Positions 1 through 5,120 of a stretch of 9,791 nucleotides of DNA are shown one piece after another. This DNA is from Dehalococcoidia bacterium CG2_30_46_19. GTDB lineage: Bacteria > Chloroflexota > Dehalococcoidia > GIF9 > AB-539-J10. Location: assembly GCA_001872925.1 (NCBI GenBank), contig MNYD01000101.1:1-9791 (forward strand). Direction: 5' to 3'. The position numbers and the translations under genes were made by a program. Below the pieces are notes generated by a model. It was not told where the DNA came from, ran no database searches, and saw nothing but the letters and a program-made list of their open reading frames with translations. Each line of letters begins with the position of its first letter. Within the stretch, counting starts at the first letter, position 1.

Positions 1-336
1 CTATACAAGAACTTCCTTCAGCCGGTGATGAAGCTGGGCAGCAAGGAAAGGGTTGGAGGCAGCGTAAAGAGGAAGTATGATACCCCTAAGACACCGTATC
101 AGAGATTGATGGATTCAGGGCAGATATCAGGGGAAACCAGAAAACAACTTGAGACGGTCTACCTCAGCTTAAACCCGGCTCAACTAAAGCGGAGCATCGA
201 TGCCAAATTAGACGTGCTCTACCGCACCTACGAGGAGAAAAAGAAGTCTGAGCAGATTGACCCGATGAGGAGAGTGGTACCCCATACGGTTACATCTTTC
301 ATGATACAACAACCTGAAGTTGCGTTACCTACTTAA
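1..336 (+). CDS. Integrase/transposase (DDE type), C-terminal fragment, cut by left window edge
   Basis: The frame is open from base 1 to the TAA at 334-336 and gives about 111 residues with no stop, so the gene begins outside the window. The visible part is basic (LYKNFLQPVMKL, then KRKYDTPKTPYQRL) and ends with a helical segment and the tail QQPEVALPT. This matches my memory of the C-terminal part of IS-encoded integrase-core transposases, where the YxNFFQPxxKL and KTPYQR stretches follow the catalytic DDE domain. The catalytic residues are not in the window, so whether the copy is active cannot be judged. The GTG/ATG at 25-30 is internal, not a start. The right end of the element should lie shortly after the stop, but without a left end or a second copy I cannot define its terminal repeat. 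Exact IS family not assigned. Confidence 0.7.
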   Translation, partial: LYKNFLQPVMKLGSKERVGGSVKRKYDTPKTPYQRLMDSGQISGETRKQLETVYLSLNPAQLKRSIDAKLDVLYRTYEEKKKSEQIDPMRRVVPHTVTSFMIQQPEVALPT

Positions 337-416
337 ATGATTTGACACGTGGGGCAAATACTTTACTAGCATATGGGATATAAGCTAAACTTATTCAGTA
401 AACATTGAAAAGATTA

Positions 417-431
417 AGAAAAGTCTTTTCT
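417..431. repeat. Short A/T-rich palindrome before the DedA gene
   Basis: AGAAAAG-T-CTTTTCT is a perfect inverted repeat with 7-bp arms around a single T, 14 bp upstream of the ATG at 445. GAAAAG also occurs once more at 407-412. It occupies the place where a ribosome binding site would be expected. It could be an operator or a chance AT-rich palindrome; the sequence alone does not decide. Confidence 0.35.
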
Positions 432-444
432 GATTCATAACTCT

Positions 445-1116
445 ATGTGGGAGAATGTAGTACAAATACTCGGCACTGTAACCGCAGGCAGCTTATTAGG
501 GCTGGCTATTATATTCTTGCTCGCTATGGTTACCGAGATGGGTCTGCCTACATACCCAATCATAGAAGGCCTAATAGTTTTTGCCGGCTTCCAGATTGTC
601 CATGGGACGGGTAGTACTTCCTCCCTAGCTCCCTTCTTGATCCTAGCACCTGCGGGACGCTTGTGTGGCTCCACATCAACCTATTGGTTTTCACACTCCT
701 TTGGAGACAGGCTCGTGGACAAATTTGGCAAGCGTATTCGAATCACAAGGGAACGCCTAGAAAAGACAAGGGGGAAAATTGCACGGTTTGCTCTGCCCAA
801 CCTGATTATGGCAAGGCTTACCCCGGGGCTTGGCGTTCTTGCTTCAGTTACTTACGGTACAACACGCATTCGTTTCCGATACTTCTTCAGAGGTGTGCTT
901 ATCCAACTGCTAATCTGGGAGGGGATTTACCTTGCCTTAGGAGCTTTTGGGGGTGGCTTATCAAAGCTCCTTGCTCCAGAATTTCGTCCTCTCTTCATCA
1001 CCAGCCTGGTGATAGCAGTAGTTGGTATAGGAACAGCAGTATGGTATTTCTTTTTCCGCGAAACCAGGAAAGAGCAACCGGAAGAAACACCTACTCCTAA
1101 TGGAAACAAAAATTAG
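445..1116 (+). CDS. DedA/VTT-family integral membrane protein
   Basis: A 223-residue polytopic membrane protein. Hydrophobic segments are at about 12-32, 40-52, 60-82, 125-140, 148-170 and 181-204, with a charged cytoplasmic tail (about 205-223). The family signature is recognisable. An acidic residue and Pro near the first segment (E31, P35) precede a Gly-rich re-entrant part. AGRLCGSTSTYWF (69-82) corresponds to the usual G-x-x-x-G-x-x-x-x-Y segment. MARLTPGLG (122-130) corresponds to the usual RFxPGxR. A late Trp in IWEG (157-160) is also typical. The second Arg of RFxPGxR is Gly here, so it is a divergent member. DedA proteins are linked to envelope homeostasis and lipid transport such as undecaprenyl-phosphate recycling; the substrate here is unknown. 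No Shine-Dalgarno is seen before ATG 445, and a 7-bp palindrome (417-431) lies just upstream. The gene stands alone between the transposase fragment and tRNA-Ala. Confidence 0.7.
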   Translation: MWENVVQILGTVTAGSLLGLAIIFLLAMVTEMGLPTYPIIEGLIVFAGFQIVHGTGSTSSLAPFLILAPAGRLCGSTSTYWFSHSFGDRLVDKFGKRIRITRERLEKTRGKIARFALPNLIMARLTPGLGVLASVTYGTTRIRFRYFFRGVLIQLLIWEGIYLALGAFGGGLSKLLAPEFRPLFITSLVIAVVGIGTAVWYFFFRETRKEQPEETPTPNGNKN

Positions 1117-1160
1117 CGTGCTTTATGTCAACCTAGTGAGTGTTAACTCTAGAGCAAATA

Positions 1161-1233
1161 TGGAGCTGATGGGATTCGAACCCACTACCTCCTCAATGCC
1201 ATTGAGGCGCTCTCCCAATTGAGCTACAGCCCC
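1161..1233 (-). tRNA. tRNA-Ala (anticodon GGC)
   Basis: Read on the minus strand, the 73-nt sequence folds as a complete cloverleaf. The acceptor stem GGGGCTG pairs with CAGCTCC (one G-T pair), followed by discriminator A. A D-arm runs through GCTC...GAGC. The anticodon stem CCTCA/TGAGG closes a 7-nt loop ATGGCAT, which puts GGC at positions 34-36 and reads GCC/GCU alanine codons. The T-arm contains GTTCGAATC. CCA is not encoded: the bases after the discriminator are TATTTG, so CCA must be added by a nucleotidyltransferase. The gene is divergent from hpt, 47 bp away, and converges on the DedA gene. No clear U-tract terminator is visible on its 3' side. Confidence 0.96.
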
Positions 1234-1239
1234 ACGGCT

Positions 1240-1268
1240 AATTTAGCACAATGCTATAGTAGATTCAA
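1240..1268 (-). promoter_or_regulatory. Possible sigma70-type promoter for tRNA-Ala
   Basis: On the minus strand TTGAAT (1268-1263) and TAAATT (1245-1240) are separated by exactly 17 bp, each matching 4 of 6 consensus bases. The start site predicted from this spacing falls at or within a base or two of the mature 5' end (1233), so the transcript would have almost no leader. Weak boxes; placement fits, but this is inference. Confidence 0.3.
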
Positions 1269-1280
1269 GCGATAAAGATA

Positions 1281-1823
1281 ATGCCGGATAAAAATTATCA
1301 ACTTAAAGTACTCATCAGCAGAGAAGAAATAAAGAACACCGTAGCCAGACTAGCTAAGGAGATAAAAGAAGATTACCATGACACGCAACCCCTGCTTATC
1401 AGTGTCCTCAAAGGCTCTTTTATGTTTATGGCTGACCTTATTCGCCAACTGGACTTGCCAGTGGAAATCGATTTCATCAAGCTCTCCAGCTATGGTGCTG
1501 GCATGAAGAGTTCAGGTGAAGTCAAGGTAGTTCAAGAACTCAAAACACCGATAAAAGGCAGAGATGTTCTGGTGATTGAGGATGTTGTGGATACCGGGCT
1601 TACCATCTCCTTCTTGCTCAATTATTTGAGAAAGAAAAAGCCTGCTTCCTTAAAGCTTTGTGCCCTAACCGATAAGCCATCTCGCCATAAGGCTCCAGTA
1701 TCTATTGACTATCTAGGTTTCACCTTGCCTGATAAATTTATTGTTGGTTATGGGCTTGACCTCAATGAGAAATTCCGTAACTTACCAGATATATGTGTTT
1801 TAGAGAACGATGAATCTAGCTGA
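1281..1823 (+). CDS. hpt: Hypoxanthine(-guanine) phosphoribosyltransferase
   Basis: A cytoplasmic purine salvage enzyme that converts hypoxanthine (and usually guanine) plus PRPP to IMP (GMP) plus pyrophosphate. At 180 residues it has the normal bacterial Hpt length. All family landmarks are present: the LKG loop at 43-45 within SVLKGSFMF; SSYG at 69-72; the PRPP-binding motif VIEDVVDTGLT at 98-108 with acidic pair E100/D101 and the probable base D104; the purine-contact lysine K132 in TDKPSRHK; and VGYGLDLNEKFRNLP at 155-169 with D160 and R166 matching the C-terminal metal/pyrophosphate and ligand contacts. ATG 1281 leaves the usual short N-terminus; its ribosome site is weak (AAAG at 1275-1278). 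The 3' end overlaps the next gene by 14 nt, so the two are probably translationally coupled. In some genomes hpt sits beside tilS/ftsH; here it is paired with adenine deaminase. Confidence 0.95.
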   Translation: MPDKNYQLKVLISREEIKNTVARLAKEIKEDYHDTQPLLISVLKGSFMFMADLIRQLDLPVEIDFIKLSSYGAGMKSSGEVKVVQELKTPIKGRDVLVIEDVVDTGLTISFLLNYLRKKKPASLKLCALTDKPSRHKAPVSIDYLGFTLPDKFIVGYGLDLNEKFRNLPDICVLENDESS

Positions 1824-3510
1824 ACTTATCTCCATAGCCAGAGGAGATTCTCTACCAGACTTGCTGCTAAAGAACGCCCGCATCATAAACACCTTCATCG
1901 GTGAAATAGAGCGAGGTAATGTAGCCATTTGTGGTGATAGGATTGCTGGCATAGGAGATTATAAACTGGCGAAGGAAATCATTGACCTGGAAGGCAAATA
2001 CTTATCTCCAGGGCTAATTGATGGGCATATCCACATTGAGAGCTCCATGCTTCATCCCGCTCGATACGCTCAAGCGGTAGTCCCTAGAGGAATTTTAGCT
2101 TCAGTTACCGACCTCCATGAACTCGCCAATGTGTGCGGCATCCAAGGCATAAAATTCGTCACTGATTGGGCACAAAACTTGCCAATGGACATATTCTTCA
2201 TGGCTCCTTCCTGCGTGCCATCAACTTCTCTTGAGACATCAGGTGCCAGAATAAGTGTCGCAGAAATAAAACAAATCCTCGCCCTCCAAAATGCTATCGG
2301 ATTGGGAGAAATGATGAATTTCCCTGGCGTTATAAGTGGTGATAACGAAATATTATGTAAAATTAGTGCTGCCCAGGGAAGAATAATCGATGGTCATGCC
2401 CCGGGAGTCAGCGGGAAAAAGCTCAATGCCTATAAGGCAGCAGGAATTTTATCTGACCATGAATGCACTACGAGTGAAGAAGGGAAAGAAAAACTAAAAC
2501 GAGGAATGTATCTCATGATTAGAGAAGGCTCCTCAGAGAAGAACCTCGATACCCTCTTGCCACTAATTAATGACAACACTTATAAAAGATGTTTTTTTGT
2601 AGTGGATGACCGCAGTTGCTCCGACTTGCTCCGAGAAGGTGACATCGACGCCGTGGTTAGGAAAGCCATCAACCAACGGATGGAGCCAATCCGAGCCTTG
2701 CAATTGGCTACCATAAACACCGCGGAGTATTTCCAACTTGGTGACTGCGGAGCCATTGCCCCAGGCTACTTGGCGAATCTTATCACCATCACGGAACTTC
2801 CCACGTTAAACATAGATATGGTGTTCTACAAAGGCAAGCTGGTGGCTAAACAGGGTAAATGTTTATTCCCCATACCACAGATCATACCTGAATTGACAAA
2901 CACAGTGCATATCAAGAAACCGCTTACCATTGAGCAATTTAAACTCACTGTCAACAATGAAACTCAGCCAGTTATCGAAATCATCCCAGGGCAAATAATT
3001 ACCAGAAAAAGGTTGGAAAAGGTGAAGATTGAGCAAGGGGTAGTGGCGCCCGACATTGAAAATGATATCCTGAAGCTTGTAGTGGTGGAAAGACACAAAG
3101 CTAGCGGAAATGTTGGTGTGGGATTAGTCAAAGGCTTTGGCATGAAAAATGGAGCTTTAGCCTCATCAATAGCCCATGATTCTCATAATATAATAGCAGT
3201 AGGCACCAATGATGCTGACATCCTTGCTGCAATCAAGGAGATAGAGAATTTACAAGGTGGACTTGTCGTCTGCACCGCGGGAGAGACCATAGCCTCCTTA
3301 CCACTGCCTATCGCTGGGCTGCTCTCCTCCGAGCCTTTAGAAACAGTGGTAGCTCAATTTGAACAAGTAGAAAAAGCTGCTGCCAGTTTAGGCAATTTGC
3401 CTCCCGCACCCTTTTCCATCCTTTCTTTCCTGGCCTTACCGGTAATTCCTGAATTGAGGTTGACCGATTTGGGATTGGTAGATGTCACGGCGTTTAAGTT
3501 GATAGAGTAG
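1810..3510 (+). CDS. ade: Adenine deaminase (AdeC type, amidohydrolase superfamily)
   Basis: A 566-residue enzyme, close to the usual 570-600, that deaminates adenine to hypoxanthine and ammonia. The metal-dependent amidohydrolase core is clear. DGHIHIES at 71-78 gives the HxH pair H73/H75. VTDLHELANV (99-108) gives H103/E104. GEMMNFPGV (166-174) gives the metal-bridging E167. DGHAPG (194-199) gives H196, SDHE (215-218) gives H217, and VVDDRSC (264-270) gives D266/D267. The C-terminal AdeC domain is intact, with ERHKASGNVG-type sequence, GALASSIAHDSHNI and the GG-V-C/AGE region. One departure is that the family normally reads DPHE where this protein has DLHE (L102). The start codon lies inside the end of hpt, in another frame, and its product is Hpt's substrate, which strongly supports a purine salvage operon. 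The gene ends 2 nt before the stop of the convergent glycyl-tRNA synthetase gene. Confidence 0.93.
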   Translation: MNLAELISIARGDSLPDLLLKNARIINTFIGEIERGNVAICGDRIAGIGDYKLAKEIIDLEGKYLSPGLIDGHIHIESSMLHPARYAQAVVPRGILASVTDLHELANVCGIQGIKFVTDWAQNLPMDIFFMAPSCVPSTSLETSGARISVAEIKQILALQNAIGLGEMMNFPGVISGDNEILCKISAAQGRIIDGHAPGVSGKKLNAYKAAGILSDHECTTSEEGKEKLKRGMYLMIREGSSEKNLDTLLPLINDNTYKRCFFVVDDRSCSDLLREGDIDAVVRKAINQRMEPIRALQLATINTAEYFQLGDCGAIAPGYLANLITITELPTLNIDMVFYKGKLVAKQGKCLFPIPQIIPELTNTVHIKKPLTIEQFKLTVNNETQPVIEIIPGQIITRKRLEKVKIEQGVVAPDIENDILKLVVVERHKASGNVGVGLVKGFGMKNGALASSIAHDSHNIIAVGTNDADILAAIKEIENLQGGLVVCTAGETIASLPLPIAGLLSSEPLETVVAQFEQVEKAAASLGNLPPAPFSILSFLALPVIPELRLTDLGLVDVTAFKLIE

Positions 3511-3512
3511 CC

Positions 3513-4859
3513 CTACTTCTCCCTTGTTGCCCATAATGGAGAAGCGTCAAAAGGCTCACCACTCAGCTTGGTTTGCAAAGTCTGCTCAAGCTTCTCTATG
3601 GGTACCCTGATTTGTGCCAAGCTATCTCTATCCCTGATGGTGACCTGGTGGTCTTCCAGAGACTCAAAATCTATGGTGACACAGAACAGCGTGCCAGTTT
3701 CATCCTGGCGTCGATACCTTCGCCCTATACTTTGAGTATCATCATAATAGGTCATAAAGCTAGAACGTAGTTGTCCATAAATCTCCTTGGCTAAAGGAGT
3801 TAGCTTTTCATTCCTGCTCAAGGGTAGCACAGCTACTTTTATGGGAGCTAAAGAAGGATGGAGAGACAAAACTACCCTTTTTTCACCTCCCACTACTTCT
3901 TCACGGTAGGAATCGATGAGGAAGGCTAAAAAGGAGCGTTCAACACCAGCAGAAGGCTCAATAATGTAAGGAATATAGCGCTGCCCACTTTCATTATCAT
4001 AATAGCTGAGGTCCTTGCCGCTAAACTTAGCATGCTGAGTTAGATCATAATTTCCTCGGTTAGCAATGCCCTCAAGTTCTGCCCATCCCATAGGAAACAG
4101 ATACTCGATGTCGTAGCAGTCCTTAGCATAATGGGCTAACTCCTCTTTGCTATGCTGCCGTAAACGGAGGTTTTCTTTTTTGATGCCAAGGCCGATATAC
4201 CAGTTAAACCGTTCCTTTACCCAATAATCGAACCAATGTTTGTCATCCCCGGGTTTGACAAAATATTCCATTTCCATATGTTCAAACTCTCTAGTTCTGA
4301 AAACAAAATTACCCGGTGTAATTTCATTGCGAAAGGATTTACCAATCTGGGCAATGCCCAGAGGTAATTTTTTTCTCGAAATAGCAACAACATTCTCAAA
4401 ATTGACAAACATCCCCTGAGCAGTCTCAGGACGGAGATAAATAGTGCTTGCCTCATCCTCAACGGGACCCATGAAGGTCTTGAACATCAGATTAAACATA
4501 CGGGGCTTAGTTAACTTACCTCCACATTTGGGGCACTTTTCATCCCTCAGTTCTTCAGCTCGCCACCTCAGGTGGCAAGACTTACACTCCACCATAGAAT
4601 CAGCAAAGCTATCTACATGACCACTAGCTGTCCATACTCGGGGATGCATCAGGATGCTGGTGTCTAGCCCTGTTACATCGTCTCGCTCTTGAACTATAGT
4701 CTTCCACCAAGCATCCTTAATGTTTCGCTTAAGCTCCACTCCAAAGGGTCCGTAATCCCAGCAACTAGCCAGCCCACCGTAGATTTCACTGCTGGGAAAA
4801 ACAAAGCCCCTCCGCTTGCACAAAGAAACAATCGTCTCCATACTCACGTTGTTAGTCAT
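3513..4859 (-). CDS. glyQS: Glycyl-tRNA synthetase, homodimeric (alpha2) class II
   Basis: Charges tRNA-Gly with glycine, using ATP, in the cytoplasm. The 448 residues fit the single-chain alpha2 enzyme rather than the alpha2beta2 form. The N-terminal CKRRGFVFPSSEIYGG (14-29) and WDYGPFGVELK (34-44) are diagnostic. A zinc-ribbon-like insert has CKSC at 92-95 and CPKC at 109-112. Class II motif 2 is FRNEITPGNFVFRTREFEHME (177-197), motif 3 is EPSAGVERSFLAFL (301-314), and the C-terminal anticodon-binding domain runs from about 338 to 430. The start at 4859 has only AGAAG as a possible ribosome site. Many homologues begin near M7 (base 4841), and a -10 box about 12 bp before 4859 would make that ATG almost leaderless, so M7 is a real alternative start. 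No T-box leader is visible upstream. The gene is divergent from the acyl-CoA synthetase fusion and convergent with ade. Confidence 0.95.
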   Translation of the reverse strand: MTNNVSMETIVSLCKRRGFVFPSSEIYGGLASCWDYGPFGVELKRNIKDAWWKTIVQERDDVTGLDTSILMHPRVWTASGHVDSFADSMVECKSCHLRWRAEELRDEKCPKCGGKLTKPRMFNLMFKTFMGPVEDEASTIYLRPETAQGMFVNFENVVAISRKKLPLGIAQIGKSFRNEITPGNFVFRTREFEHMEMEYFVKPGDDKHWFDYWVKERFNWYIGLGIKKENLRLRQHSKEELAHYAKDCYDIEYLFPMGWAELEGIANRGNYDLTQHAKFSGKDLSYYDNESGQRYIPYIIEPSAGVERSFLAFLIDSYREEVVGGEKRVVLSLHPSLAPIKVAVLPLSRNEKLTPLAKEIYGQLRSSFMTYYDDTQSIGRRYRRQDETGTLFCVTIDFESLEDHQVTIRDRDSLAQIRVPIEKLEQTLQTKLSGEPFDASPLWATREK

Positions 4860-4870
4860 TTCACTTCTGA

Positions 4871-4899
4871 ATTATGTAGCTTACCAATTTTGCTCACAA
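4871..4899 (-). promoter_or_regulatory. Possible promoter for the glycyl-tRNA synthetase gene
   Basis: On the minus strand TTGTGA (4899-4894) and CATAAT (4876-4871) are separated by exactly 17 bp; they match 4/6 and 5/6 of the sigma70 consensus. The predicted start site is near 4864-4865, giving a leader of about 5-6 nt to the ATG at 4859 or about 23 nt to the ATG at 4841. A second candidate -35, TTGACG (4906-4901), lies 7 bp further up but lacks a good -10. Confidence 0.4.
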
Positions 4900-4937
4900 T
4901 CGTCAAAGGATGCAAGCTGTGTTACGAAGATTAACAA

Positions 4938-5015
4938 ATGCAAAGACTTTCCTCAACTCATTGCATGGCGTAATATAATAGTAGCAATGACATTGGTGGG
5001 CATAGCACTTTGCAT
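4938..5015. repeat. Nested inverted repeats in the divergent glyQS / acyl-CoA synthetase intergenic region
   Basis: Two perfect inverted repeats share one centre. The outer pair is ATGCAAAG (4938-4945) with CTTTGCAT (5008-5015). The inner pair is TCATTGC (4958-4964) with GCAATGA (4984-4990). Between them CCTCAA (4951-4956) can also pair with TTGGTGG (4993-4999) with one bulge and one wobble. The 19-base loop contains a perfect TATAAT (4974-4979), but no good -35 lies 16-18 bp before it on the plus strand. The structure could be an RNA hairpin in a leader or a two-tier operator around a promoter. The bases are seen; the role is inference. Confidence 0.45.
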
Positions 5016-5030
5016 AAATTATTAATTAAG

Positions 5031-5120
5031 GGGGCTACTAGATAGCAAGGCTATGGAAAAGGTGAAGTCATTTTTTGACCCTGGGAGTATAGCTCTGGTA
5101 GGGGCTACAGATAGGGAAGG
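5031..5120 (+). repeat. Imperfect 20-bp direct repeat straddling the start of the acyl-CoA synthetase gene
   Basis: GGGGCTACTAGATAGCAAGG at 5031-5050 recurs as GGGGCTACAGATAGGGAAGG at 5101-5120, exactly 70 bp later. Allowing one indel and one substitution region, about 18 positions match. The first copy ends 2 nt before the start codon and includes the only purine-rich ribosome-site-like sequences. The second copy encodes part of the conserved nucleotide/CoA-binding turn (GATDREG). The offset of 70 is not a multiple of three, so it is not an in-frame duplication. Confidence 0.45.

Noticed and set aside
663..1100. A second open frame overlapping the DedA gene on the same strand, and several long antisense frames inside the large genes
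   Set aside because: They are alternative-frame shadows: no ribosome sites and no protein-family features, while the frames they overlap carry clear family motifs.
1161..1233. tRNA-Ala as an attachment site for an integrated element, given the nearby integrase-type gene
   Set aside because: The partial protein resembles an IS transposase rather than a tyrosine or serine site-specific recombinase. No repeat of the tRNA 3' end is seen elsewhere in the window.
3516..3544. CTTCTCC/GGAGAAG hairpin as a bidirectional terminator between ade and the synthetase gene
   Set aside because: The loop is 15 nt, the stem lies within coding sequence, and neither side is followed by a T-tract.
4689..5025. 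Plus-strand open frames at 4689-4934 and 4816-5025 that could suggest a small gene between the two large ones
   Set aside because: They largely lie antisense to the synthetase gene or across its promoter region, have no ribosome site, no recognisable protein features and poor composition.
4860..5052. T-box or glycine riboswitch controlling the glycyl-tRNA synthetase gene
   Set aside because: No T-box consensus or specifier-like domain and no terminator/antiterminator with a T-tract is visible on the minus strand. The likely promoter lies only about 5-25 nt from the start codon.
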